A stretch of 9,133 bases of DNA, taken from Ruminococcaceae bacterium UBA2656 (GTDB lineage Bacteria; Bacillota; Clostridia; Oscillospirales; Acutalibacteraceae). Positions 1-6,251 of the stretch are shown here, in pieces. The stretch lies in the NCBI GenBank assembly GCA_002359465.1, contig DENA01000031.1, positions 52,595 to 61,727 of the forward strand. The letters run 5' to 3'. How positions within the stretch are numbered: position 1 is the stretch's first letter; the number at the start of each line of letters is the position of its first letter. Both the position numbers and the translations under genes were made by a program. The notes under the pieces were generated by a model that did no database searches, was not told where the DNA came from, and saw nothing but the letters and a program-made list of their open reading frames with translations.

Positions 1-83
1 TCCGCTATCCTGTCGATGGAAACCGGATCGCCGCTTGAAAAAAGGATCGCCTCTATTGCTCCCTGAAATTTTTTGATTTCCAA
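1..83 (-). CDS. scpB: ScpB, segregation and condensation protein B (N-terminal fragment, runs off left edge)
   Basis: Only the first 27 codons are in the window. From a TTG at 83 the frame reads MEIKKFQGAIEAILF and then SSGDPVSIDRIA, which fits the N-terminus of ScpB, the winged-helix subunit that binds ScpA and SMC in the condensin-like complex. The frame has no ATG upstream before it loses similarity to ScpB, so TTG is the likely start. An imperfect ribosome site, GGCGGTG at 91-97, sits 7 nt upstream. The gene overlaps the end of scpA (stop 53-55) by 31 nt in another frame, so translational coupling with scpA is likely. The family call rests on a short but distinctive stretch plus the scpA neighbour. 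The exact start is an inference. Confidence 0.82.
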   Translation of the reverse strand, partial: MEIKKFQGAIEAILFSSGDPVSIDRIA

Positions 84-793
84 TTTCTTACACCGCCGTT
101 TATCAATTTCACCCTTGCGCTACAGCTCCCGCCTTCTATGCGCACCCGTTTCCCTTTGACCAATTCAAGAACCGCTAAAAAGGTTGCGACCAGATCGGAC
201 TTATCCCGCTTTTCTTCAAACAGTTCTTCATACCGGATCCCGTCCGTCTGCCAAAGACGGCGAAGCACATAAATAATTCTGGAGGAAACTGAAACAATCT
301 TATGTGTAACAATCCTTGAGAACGCTTCCGGCGACGGCGGAAGCAATCTTTTTCCCCGTCCAACTGCGTTATGGTACGCGTTAAATAACTCCAGCGGCGT
401 ATGGCAGCGCCGATAGGTTTGGTCAAACTGTATCTCAGCGGGTTCCCGGACAAAAGCGTTAAAGCTGAAGTGTTCGGCCATAATCTGCGCAATACGCTTG
501 CACTCCTGGTATTCCAGAAGCTGGCCGCTCAATTCACGCCGAAGCTCGTCCGCCTCCTCATGTTTCGGAAGCAAATAAACCGTCTTCATGTAAACCAGCC
601 GCGCGGCCATTTCCAGAAAATCACTCGCAACATCCATATCCTGTTCCTTCATTGCCTGGATGTGTTCCGTATACTGGTCAAGAAGTTCGGCAATCGGAAT
701 TTCACAGATATTAAGTTTATTTTTGGCAATGAGATACAGCAGCAGATCAAGAGGTCCTTCAAATACCGGCAGCCTATAGGATAGTTTTTCCAT
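53..793 (-). CDS. scpA: ScpA, segregation and condensation protein A (kleisin)
   Basis: A 246-residue kleisin subunit that bridges the two SMC heads and, with ScpB, forms the complex that compacts and separates newly replicated chromosomes. The N-terminus carries the family hallmark FEGPLDLLLYLI at residues 11-22, followed by the helical N-terminal domain that contacts the SMC neck (about 1-100). The C-terminal winged helix (about 165-235), including YEELFEEK and the FLAVLELVKGKRVRI stretch, contacts the other SMC head. Length is normal for Firmicutes (about 240-260). The ATG at 793 lies 12 nt after the stop of the upstream M50 protease gene and has a modest G-rich ribosome site (GCGGGG). It overlaps scpB downstream. 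This protease-scpA-scpB order is common in Firmicutes. No own promoter is seen, so it is probably cotranscribed with the protease. Confidence 0.97.
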   Translation of the reverse strand: MEKLSYRLPVFEGPLDLLLYLIAKNKLNICEIPIAELLDQYTEHIQAMKEQDMDVASDFLEMAARLVYMKTVYLLPKHEEADELRRELSGQLLEYQECKRIAQIMAEHFSFNAFVREPAEIQFDQTYRRCHTPLELFNAYHNAVGRGKRLLPPSPEAFSRIVTHKIVSVSSRIIYVLRRLWQTDGIRYEELFEEKRDKSDLVATFLAVLELVKGKRVRIEGGSCSARVKLINGGVRNWKSKNFREQ

Positions 794-805
794 AATACCC
801 CGCTT

Positions 806-1498
806 TTATAACAGGCCGAACAGTTTAAACGGAAGCTCCGCCAGCCAAAGTACGCCGTTAAGGCAGGCCTGTTGCATAACAGCAAGAGGAACACGAAGCA
901 TGCCGCTGAATAAAACAACAAACGCTACCATAATAATAATATTCTGATATCTGTAATAATTATAGAGCGCCTTATTGGACAGGAAAGCACCTAGAATTTT
1001 TGAGCCGTCAAGCGGCGGCAGCGGGATCATATTGAATACCGCGAGGGCAACATTAATGGTAATGTAGGCAACAAAAAAGGTCTGGATAAATTCGGGGACG
1101 GAGGCCCTGAGCGCAATCCACAGCCCCTGATAAATCACCGCGCCGACAAGCGAAGCAAGCAGATTGGAAACAGGTCCTGCCAGCGCCGTAATGGCCATGT
1201 CGCGCTTCGGGTTTTTAAAGTATCTGGAATCAACCGGCACCGGCTTTGCCCAGCCGAACCCGAACAAAAGAAGAAACAGCGAACCGACCGGGTCAATGCT
1301 GGCAAGCGGATTTAAAGTCAGCCTGCCACTGTATTTTGCGGTATTGTCCCCAAGCTTGCCAGCAACCCAGCCATGCGCACATTCATGGAGCGGCAAAATG
1401 CAGAAAATGATAAACAGGGTAGCCAGTATTTGGGAAAATGCGGAAGCCATATCAAACGGCTGTCCTGAAAAAACATCACTTATCAAATTAAACAGCAT
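806..1498 (-). CDS. Site-2 protease family (M50B) membrane metalloprotease
   Basis: A 230-residue polytopic membrane protein of the short M50B type that lacks a PDZ domain. The zinc motif HECAH is at residues 38-42 inside a hydrophobic segment (about 24-46). The third-ligand motif NMIPLPPLDGS is at 156-166, with Asp164 as expected metal ligand. Further hydrophobic segments lie near 72-84, 102-127, 138-160, 185-203 and 208-225. Proteases of this fold cut substrates within the membrane, but the substrate of this soluble-domain-free Firmicute group is not known, and its link to scpA is positional only. The frame is open to 1627, but the ATG at 1498 is chosen because AAAGGAG lies just upstream and the residues before it are unlike the family. 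It heads the operon with scpA and scpB, behind a promoter at 1524-1552. Confidence 0.93.
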   Translation of the reverse strand: MLFNLISDVFSGQPFDMASAFSQILATLFIIFCILPLHECAHGWVAGKLGDNTAKYSGRLTLNPLASIDPVGSLFLLLFGFGWAKPVPVDSRYFKNPKRDMAITALAGPVSNLLASLVGAVIYQGLWIALRASVPEFIQTFFVAYITINVALAVFNMIPLPPLDGSKILGAFLSNKALYNYYRYQNIIIMVAFVVLFSGMLRVPLAVMQQACLNGVLWLAELPFKLFGLL

Positions 1499-1523
1499 AG
1501 AATAGTCTCCTTTATGAGATATT

Positions 1524-1552
1524 ATTATAATACGTTTCAGCCTAAAAAACAA
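1524..1552 (-). promoter_or_regulatory. Sigma-A-type promoter for the M50 protease-scpA-scpB operon
   Basis: Read on the minus strand, TTGTTT (1547-1552) is followed after exactly 17 nt by a perfect TATAAT (1524-1529). Predicted transcription start is near 1517, leaving a leader of about 20 nt before the ATG at 1498 with its AAAGGAG ribosome site. This is a motif match only; no transcript data are available. Confidence 0.65.
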
Positions 1553-1621
1553 GCAAGGTACTGAAATCGGAAAAAGAATCGAAGAATTTAATTTTTCTAT
1601 CACAATATAACGAAAAAAGGC

Positions 1622-1650
1622 TTGCATTTATGTTGATTATCTGATAGAAT
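1622..1650 (+). promoter_or_regulatory. Sigma-A-type promoter for rpmB
   Basis: TTGCAT (1622-1627) and TAGAAT (1645-1650) are separated by 17 nt, a good sigma-A match. Transcription would start near 1657 and give a leader of about 43 nt before the rpmB ATG. Together with the minus-strand promoter at 1524-1552 this makes the 1499-1699 gap a divergent control region. I see no riboswitch or clear operator in the short leader. Confidence 0.65.
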
Positions 1651-1699
1651 ACCAATGTTGTGATTCTATAAACAGTCCTTTTAAAGGAGGTGCAGACAC

Positions 1700-1888
1700 A
1701 TGGCAAAATGTGATGTTTGTGGCAAGGATATGGCTTTCGGTATTAGGGTTTCCCATTCGCACAGACGTGCGAACAGAACTTGGAAGCCCAATATTAAACG
1801 TGTTAAAGCAGTTGTTAACGGTACTCCTAAGCGTATTTACGCCTGCACCCGTTGCTTGCGTTCCGGCAAGGTAACCCGAGCCGTCTGA
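1700..1888 (+). CDS. rpmB: 50S ribosomal protein L28, zinc-binding (C+) form
   Basis: A 62-residue basic protein of the large ribosomal subunit. The sequence MAKCDVCGKD at the start, the SHSHRRANRTWKPN stretch (18-31) and the C-terminal YACTRCLRSGKV (47-58) match bacterial L28. Two CxxC pairs (Cys4/Cys7 and Cys49/Cys52) form a complete zinc site, so this is the zinc-dependent form rather than the cysteine-free paralogue used under zinc shortage. A strong AAAGGAGGTG site (1682-1691) precedes the ATG. It is the only plus-strand gene in the window, monocistronic, with its own promoter upstream and terminator at 1912-1942. In Clostridia rpmB commonly stands as a separate transcription unit, so the isolation is not odd. 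Confidence 0.98.
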   Translation: MAKCDVCGKDMAFGIRVSHSHRRANRTWKPNIKRVKAVVNGTPKRIYACTRCLRSGKVTRAV

Positions 1889-1911
1889 TCAAAACAAAAC
1901 ATTATGTTTAG

Positions 1912-1942
1912 AGGAGCCTTGAAGGGCTCCTTTTTTCTTTTT
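1912..1942 (+). terminator. Intrinsic terminator of rpmB
   Basis: A 7-bp stem AGGAGCC (1912-1918) / GGCTCCT (1925-1931) with a 6-nt loop is followed by a T-rich run, six T then C then five T (1931-1942). It begins 23 nt after the rpmB stop codon. The minus-strand reading lacks a T tract, so it acts on the plus strand only. Confidence 0.9.
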
Positions 1943-1953
1943 AAATACAGGAA

Positions 1954-1994
1954 AGCAGTGCCGCTATGACCGGAAAGTCCATAGCGGCACTGCT
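1954..1994 (-). terminator. Long perfect hairpin between convergent rpmB and plsY, probable terminator of plsY
   Basis: A 15-bp perfect inverted repeat, AGCAGTGCCGCTATG (1954-1968) and its complement (1980-1994), encloses an 11-nt loop. It lies 4 nt beyond the plsY stop codon. Read on the minus strand it is followed by TTCCTGTATTT, a weak T tract. Read on the plus strand it is followed by G and five T (1996-2000). It can therefore back up the rpmB terminator as well as end the plsY message, and is best treated as bidirectional. Confidence 0.75.
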
Positions 1995-1998
1995 GTTT

Positions 1999-2730
1999 TT
2001 ATGCTCTGTGATTAATCGTGATTTTCTTCTCGGTCCCGTTTTTGATTCTCTCAATATTTGTCCTGTGCTTATAGATCAGGACAAAAGCCATACAAAATGC
2101 GATAGCGGTCGTGATCCACACATAAGAAAGGGAAACCGGTCCGGCGGACGCCTGCCCCTGGCGGTAATCGATGAAATATGTGATCAGAAAAGTAGCAACC
2201 GGAAAAGCTGCAGCCCCGCAGATGGAAGACAGAGAAACAATTTTAGTAATCAAAAACAAAATTAAAAACACCGAAATAACGATAATGAAAACCCGCCAGT
2301 CAATCAGCGCGATCATTGCGGCGCTGGTTAACACGCCTTTACCGCCCTTAAAGCCGAAATAAGCGGGATAAATATGTCCGAAAACGCAGGCCACTCCGGC
2401 AATATAAGCACCATACTGCGCCACAACATGCGGATTAACGATGAGCGATTCCGCGGCTGACCCGCAGATATACTGGAAAACCGCCCTTCCGATCATGACG
2501 GAGACTGCGCCTTTGGCAAAATCAAAAATAAAAGTAAAAATCGCAGCCTTTGCGCCAACAGAACGCAGAACATTGGTTGCCCCTGCGTTTCCGCTGCCCA
2601 ATGTGCGGATATCCACATTATTATCGAATACTTTTGTAAAAATGATGGAAAAGCTGATGCTTCCCAAAAGGTATGAAACAAGCGCTACTAAAACCGATGG
2701 CAGTGCAAAATCCTTGATATAACTGAACAT
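1999..2730 (-). CDS. plsY: PlsY, glycerol-3-phosphate acyltransferase (acyl-phosphate dependent)
   Basis: An integral membrane enzyme that transfers the acyl group from acyl-phosphate (made by PlsX) to sn-glycerol-3-phosphate, giving lysophosphatidate, the first membrane-bound step of phospholipid synthesis. All three family motifs are present: GSGNAGATN at 45-53, GFKGGKGV at 126-133, and YKHRTNIERIKNGTE at 220-234. Hydrophobic segments lie near 10-32, 62-85, 103-122, 134-165, 168-186 and 203-220. At 243 residues it is longer than the usual roughly 190-215; the extra length seems to sit in the loops around 86-104 and 188-202. The ATG at 2730 is chosen because GGAGGAG lies 6 nt upstream; the open frame extends to 2823, but that part is antisense-like coding of der's end and not PlsY-like. 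The gap to der is 13 nt, with the ribosome site next to der's stop, so coupled expression is expected. plsX is not in the window. Confidence 0.96.
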   Translation of the reverse strand: MFSYIKDFALPSVLVALVSYLLGSISFSIIFTKVFDNNVDIRTLGSGNAGATNVLRSVGAKAAIFTFIFDFAKGAVSVMIGRAVFQYICGSAAESLIVNPHVVAQYGAYIAGVACVFGHIYPAYFGFKGGKGVLTSAAMIALIDWRVFIIVISVFLILFLITKIVSLSSICGAAAFPVATFLITYFIDYRQGQASAGPVSLSYVWITTAIAFCMAFVLIYKHRTNIERIKNGTEKKITINHRA

Positions 2731-2743
2731 CAGTAACTCCTCC

Positions 2744-4066
2744 TTACTTATCTCCTCGCTCACGCACAATAAACCGGATTGGGGTACCCTCGAGCCCAAA
2801 GGTCTCACGAATTCTGTTTTCAAGATACCGTTGGTATGAAAAATGGAACAACTGTGCGGAATTTACAAAGCATACAAAGGTAGGCGGTTTGACAGTCGCC
2901 TGCGTCATGTAAAAAATTTTCAACCTCCTTCCCTTATCGGTCGGTGGCTGGACTCTTGCCACGGCCTGCGCTAGAACATCGTTAAGCATCCCTGTGGCAA
3001 TACGCATGGAGTTGGAATTTGCCACATGCTTGATCAGGTCAAAAAGGCGGTCAAGCCTTTGACCTGTTTTTGCCGAAATGAAGATCATGGGAGCATACGA
3101 CATAAATGAAAAATCATCTTCAAGTTTTTTTCTGTATTCAATCATGGTACGGTCGTCTTTTTCTATGGCATCCCATTTATTGACGGCAATAACACAGCCT
3201 TTGCCGGCTTCATGCGCCAACCCGGCTACTTTTGAGTCCTGGTCGGTAAATCCCACCGAAGCGTCAATCATAATGACGCAGACATCAGCCCGTTCTATGG
3301 GCATCTGGGCGCGGATAACGCTGTATCTTTCAATTGTATCGTCAACTTTGCTTTTTCTGCGCAGTCCGGCTGTATCAATCAGCGTAAAACGCCCGTATTT
3401 ATTTTCAATCATCGTGTCAATGGCGTCACGCGTCGTCCCCGCAATATCGGAGACAATACATCTTTCTTCACCGGAAATCTTATTTACAAGGGAAGACTTT
3501 CCGACATTCGGTTTGCCGATAATAGCAACTTTAATAAGTTCACCGTCGGATTCATCGCTTTCTTCCGCTGGAAGGTGTTCCACAATCCGGTCGAGCAGAT
3601 CGCCGGTCCCATGACCGTGTACGGAAGAAACCGGCACCGGGTCACCAAGCCCCAGATTGTAAAACTCATAAAATTCCGGGGGTGGGCTCCCTATCATATC
3701 ACACTTGTTGACGCACAGGATAACAGGTCTGCCGCTTTTCAGAAGCATAGCGGCTATGTCGGAGTCCGTCGCCACAACGCCGGTGCGAATGTCCGTAACA
3801 AGCACGATCACGTCCGCCGCATCAATCGCCAGCTGGGCCTGTACTCTCATCTGGGACAAAATCACATCACCCGAATCGGGTTCGATTCCGCCCGTATCCA
3901 CAATGGAAAATTTACGGGTTCCCCACTCACATTCTCCGTAAATTCTGTCTCTGGTAACCCCCGGCGTATCGTCTACAATCGAAAGACGCTCACCGATCAA
4001 TTTATTAAAAAGTGTCGATTTCCCGACATTCGGCCTTCCCACAATCGCAACTACAGGTTTAGACAA
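2744..4066 (-). CDS. der: Der (EngA), double-domain GTPase for 50S ribosome assembly
   Basis: A 440-residue GTPase with two tandem Era-like G domains and a C-terminal KH-like domain, needed for late 50S subunit maturation. Domain 1: GRPNVGKS (10-17), DTGG (57-60), NKCD (120-123). Domain 2: GKPNVGKS (184-191), DTAG (231-234), NKWD (296-299), plus the TTRD switch elements at 211-214 and 38-41 (VTRD). The KH-like region spans about 350-440. Length is typical (436-441). Start choice: an AGGGAG site at 4075-4080 is only 2 nt from the ATG at 4072 but 8 nt from the TTG at 4066. The TTG start yields MSKPVVAIVG, as in many Der proteins, so TTG is preferred; ATG at 4072 (or GTG at 4075) would add two (or three) residues. 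The gene overlaps the end of the DUF512 gene and is likely translationally coupled to it. Confidence 0.97.
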   Translation of the reverse strand: MSKPVVAIVGRPNVGKSTLFNKLIGERLSIVDDTPGVTRDRIYGECEWGTRKFSIVDTGGIEPDSGDVILSQMRVQAQLAIDAADVIVLVTDIRTGVVATDSDIAAMLLKSGRPVILCVNKCDMIGSPPPEFYEFYNLGLGDPVPVSSVHGHGTGDLLDRIVEHLPAEESDESDGELIKVAIIGKPNVGKSSLVNKISGEERCIVSDIAGTTRDAIDTMIENKYGRFTLIDTAGLRRKSKVDDTIERYSVIRAQMPIERADVCVIMIDASVGFTDQDSKVAGLAHEAGKGCVIAVNKWDAIEKDDRTMIEYRKKLEDDFSFMSYAPMIFISAKTGQRLDRLFDLIKHVANSNSMRIATGMLNDVLAQAVARVQPPTDKGRRLKIFYMTQATVKPPTFVCFVNSAQLFHFSYQRYLENRIRETFGLEGTPIRFIVRERGDK

Positions 4067-5375
4067 TAACATCACTCCCTACTACTGTATTTAAAAGCTC
4101 AAATCCGTCATTGGGAGATACCGTTACTTTTACATTTAAGGCTCTGCTTAAATCCTCAAGAGAAGTATCATCCAGAAAAATATCTTCCTCCCGGCGAAGC
4201 ATGACCGCGGGTACAATCAACTCATCGCCCAGCTCTTTGCCGCTTAGCTGCTGTATAATATCGGTACCAGTAATGAGCCCGGTAACATTTATGGTATTCC
4301 CAAAATAATTATTAATAATTGGAATCACATTACACGTTAGATTATTGCATTTTATTCTTAATTCGTCAAGTAAAGAGTTAAGAAAATTATAGACGCTTGT
4401 GCCGGTAATCAGTGTAACATGACGCGCTTTTGCAGGGGCTTGAAAATCCTCCAGCGCACTCTCGAATTCCTGCTTTAAATTTGCCATCAGTCCCACCCCG
4501 TTTTCCAGCTGATCAAAGTCGCCGTAAAATTCGGCGGGCGGTACGGGGCGCTCCGCTTTCAGATAGAACTCGTCGGCGGCGTAGCAGATTCTCTCGCCGA
4601 ATTCGGCCGTAAATCGGTCTCCGAATTCCTCAAGAATTTGAACCGCCTTCTCCGCGGAAGCTTTGTCGAACGATTCCAGCGGATACAGTCCTTCCCTGAA
4701 CCGTGTCAGCCCGACCGGCACGGCGGCAATGCTCTGCACCGCCGGATACAGTCTGCCCAGATCCGTTAAACTGCGCCTCAGCTCCTCCCCGTCGTTAATC
4801 CCTTTGCAGATTACAAGCTGGGTATTGATCTTAATGCCGGCAGACGCAAGCCTGTATAAGATTTTCAGCGATTCTCCCGCAAAACGGTTTCCCATCATTT
4901 TTACCCGGAGTTCCGGATTGGTGGTATGAACGGAAATATTAACGGGGCTGATATGCATTTTAATAATTCTGTCGACATCGTGTTCACTCATATTTGTCAT
5001 CGTAATATAATTTCCAAACAAAAAAGAGAGCCGGGAGTCATCATCCTTAAAGTAAAGGGTGCTGCGCATTCCTTTTGGCAACTGGTCGATAAAGCAAAAA
5101 ATACATTTGTTGCGGCAGGAGTGCTGTTCATCCATCAGATATGTCTCAAATTCCAGTCCGATGGAGTCATATTCCCCTTTTCTGACAGAGACCGTACGTG
5201 GATTTCCGTGCTGATCGGTTAATAATATGGATAAATTTTTACTGGTTTCGTAAAAACGATAGTCGAGAACGTCATCTATTTGGTTGCCGTTTATGGCAAC
5301 AAGTGTTTCCTTCGGCAATATTTGCATTTTTTCAGCCGGGCTGTCCTTATCAACCGATAGAATCTTTACTGACAT
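4059..5375 (-). CDS. DUF512 family protein: PDZ-like domain plus radical SAM-type iron-sulfur domain
   Basis: A 438-residue protein of unknown function. Residues 1-50 form a PDZ-like domain (SVDKDSPAEKMQILPKETLVAING). A CxxxCxxC cluster follows at Cys87, Cys91, Cys94 in SCRNKCIFCFIDQLPKGMR, the pattern by which radical SAM enzymes bind a 4Fe-4S cluster. The middle part (about 110-235) looks like a radical SAM barrel, with HISPVNISVHTTNPELR (141-157) and VGLTRFREGLYPL (221-233). The C-terminal third is the DUF512 region, with Gly- and Asn-rich stretches such as LITGTSVYNFL and IINNYFGNTINVTG. I know related proteins as putative iron-sulfur oxidoreductases (DUF512/TIGR03279 group), without a proven reaction. 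The ATG at 5375 follows a GAGGAG site. The gene overlaps der, so a role tied to translation or ribosome assembly is an inference from position only. Confidence 0.9.
   Translation of the reverse strand: MSVKILSVDKDSPAEKMQILPKETLVAINGNQIDDVLDYRFYETSKNLSILLTDQHGNPRTVSVRKGEYDSIGLEFETYLMDEQHSCRNKCIFCFIDQLPKGMRSTLYFKDDDSRLSFLFGNYITMTNMSEHDVDRIIKMHISPVNISVHTTNPELRVKMMGNRFAGESLKILYRLASAGIKINTQLVICKGINDGEELRRSLTDLGRLYPAVQSIAAVPVGLTRFREGLYPLESFDKASAEKAVQILEEFGDRFTAEFGERICYAADEFYLKAERPVPPAEFYGDFDQLENGVGLMANLKQEFESALEDFQAPAKARHVTLITGTSVYNFLNSLLDELRIKCNNLTCNVIPIINNYFGNTINVTGLITGTDIIQQLSGKELGDELIVPAVMLRREEDIFLDDTSLEDLSRALNVKVTVSPNDGFELLNTVVGSDVIV
4075..4080 (-). promoter_or_regulatory. Ribosome binding site that decides the der start
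   Basis: AGGGAG on the minus strand lies inside the last codons of the DUF512 gene. Spacing is 2 nt to the in-frame ATG (4072), too short for normal initiation, and 8 nt to the in-frame TTG (4066), near the optimum. No other ribosome site is visible in the preceding 30 nt. Confidence 0.6.
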
Positions 5376-5404
5376 GATAACTCCTCTGCTTTACACAATC
5401 TCAT

Positions 5405-5435
5405 AAAAAAATAAGAGAAGGATCGCTCCTTCTCT
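5405..5435 (-). terminator. Intrinsic terminator after rpmF, ahead of the DUF512-der-plsY genes
   Basis: On the minus strand a 9-bp perfect stem, AGAGAAGGA (5427-5435) / TCCTTCTCT (5414-5422) with a GCGA loop, is followed by TATTTTTTTA (5404-5413). This is a textbook intrinsic terminator beginning about 25 nt after the rpmF stop. It ends about 30 nt before the DUF512 start codon, and I find no convincing promoter in the remaining gap, so the downstream genes may depend on read-through. Confidence 0.9.
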
Positions 5436-5460
5436 ACATTTCCGGAAAATCAAACAAAGC

Positions 5461-5643
5461 TTATGCTTCCTTTTTGATTACTTCCCTGCCGTTGTAGTAA
5501 CCACAACTACCGCAAACTCTATGCGGAGTCTTGAACTCACCACATTTAGGGCATTTCACCAGAGCAGGAGCACTCATCTTCCAGACATTAGAACGTCTTT
5601 TATTCTGTCTTGCACTTGATACTTTTCTCTTTGGTACCGCCAT
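5461..5643 (-). CDS. rpmF: 50S ribosomal protein L32, zinc-binding form
   Basis: A 60-residue large-subunit ribosomal protein. MAVPKRKVSSARQNKRRSN at the N-terminus is the conserved L32 opening. Cys31/Cys34 (CPKC) and Cys44/Cys47 (CGSC) form a zinc ribbon, so this is the zinc-dependent version. The ATG at 5643 is chosen over an in-frame ATG at 5652 because AAGGAGGTG lies directly upstream at the right distance and all L32 proteins begin here. It lies 27 nt after yceD, the classical DUF177-rpmF pairing found across bacteria, and is followed by a strong terminator. In many bacteria plsX follows rpmF; here a DUF512 gene, der and plsY follow instead. Confidence 0.98.
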   Translation of the reverse strand: MAVPKRKVSSARQNKRRSNVWKMSAPALVKCPKCGEFKTPHRVCGSCGYYNGREVIKKEA

Positions 5644-5670
5644 CTTCAGCACCTCCTTATAAAACTCAGA

Positions 5671-6165
5671 CTAATCTATTAGTTTTTTAAGAGCCTCCAA
5701 ACGGGGATCAATCTGATGAAAATCACAGTTGCATTTTCCATCATTCAAATTTTTCCCACAGGAAGGACACAGGCCTTTGCATTCATCGCTACACAGATAC
5801 TTGGACGGAAGTTCGAGCAAAATATCCGCCCGGATTAGCTCGTCCAAATCCAATTGATAATTGGAAACCTGAACATAACTGACATCATCTTCATTTTCCA
5901 AAGACAACACCAAAATATGCGAAAAAGTATAATGATAGCATTTGTCTATCTGCTTCATGCATCGGTCGCATGGAATGGAAAATTCAAACGAAACCTCGGC
6001 GTTAAGCTGTGCAAATCCATCCTGACTTTTTACGGCACCCTGAACCTTTACAGGAGAAACGAACGGATGATAACCATTGATATCGGTAGATGATAAATCC
6101 AACAGGTAATCAAAGGAACAGCTTTCATCGCTGTCGGAAAACACCTTTTTTAAATCAAGAAGCAT
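5671..6165 (-). CDS. yceD: YceD family protein (DUF177)
   Basis: A 164-residue soluble protein of the DUF177 family, which almost always precedes rpmF. Members in Escherichia coli and plants have been reported to be needed for 23S rRNA accumulation, so a part in 50S assembly is likely. The hallmark CDRC is at 66-69. The conserved C-terminal block begins with LELPSKYLC (117-125) and contains Cys125, Cys129, Cys133, Cys136 and a CNC at 145-147, probably a zinc knuckle. The closing DPRLEALKKL (153-162) is the family signature end. The ATG at 6165 follows a GAGGTG site. The gene is the first of the yceD-rpmF unit, behind a consensus promoter at 6193-6221. The symbol is the E. coli family name; the Bacillus counterpart is called ylbN. 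Confidence 0.93.
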   Translation of the reverse strand: MLLDLKKVFSDSDESCSFDYLLDLSSTDINGYHPFVSPVKVQGAVKSQDGFAQLNAEVSFEFSIPCDRCMKQIDKCYHYTFSHILVLSLENEDDVSYVQVSNYQLDLDELIRADILLELPSKYLCSDECKGLCPSCGKNLNDGKCNCDFHQIDPRLEALKKLID

Positions 6166-6192
6166 AATTACACCTCAGCGCTACATTAGCTT

Positions 6193-6221
6193 ATTATATA
6201 GATTTATAGAAGATTTGTCAA
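6193..6221 (-). promoter_or_regulatory. Consensus-perfect sigma-A promoter for yceD-rpmF
   Basis: On the minus strand TTGACA (6216-6221) and TATAAT (6193-6198) are both exact consensus hexamers with the optimal 17-nt spacing. Predicted start is near 6186, giving a leader of only about 20 nt. Such strength fits a ribosomal protein operon. The spacer and flanks are AT-rich, and no operator-like repeat overlaps it. Confidence 0.88.
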
Positions 6222-6251
6222 TAGAAAATTACAATATATTCATAATCATAA

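Noticed and set aside
1499..1627. N-terminal extension of the M50 protease to 1627
   Set aside because: It would include the promoter at 1524-1552 and residues unlike the family; AAAGGAG supports the ATG at 1498.
1599..1664. ATCACAA (1599-1605) and TTGTGAT (1658-1664) flanking the rpmB promoter as an inverted repeat
   Set aside because: Seven bases more than 50 nt apart in AT-rich DNA are expected by chance, and no further symmetry supports an operator.
1677..1689. TCCTTTTAAAGGA overlapping the rpmB ribosome site as an SD-hiding hairpin
   Set aside because: The symmetry leaves a one-base loop, so the stem cannot fold fully; what remains is only 3-4 weak pairs and would not block the long AAAGGAGGTG site.
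2731..2823. N-terminal extension of plsY to an upstream in-frame start
   Set aside because: The extension overlaps the end of der, resembles no PlsY, and the GGAGGAG site directly supports the ATG at 2730.
3078..3614. A 178-codon plus-strand open frame opposite der
   Set aside because: It lies wholly antisense to the conserved der G domains, its translation is Ser/Ile-rich without motifs, and it has no good ribosome site. It is a by-product of der codon use.
3575..4069. A 164-codon plus-strand open frame opposite the start of der
   Set aside because: Antisense to conserved coding sequence, with no recognisable domain or ribosome site.
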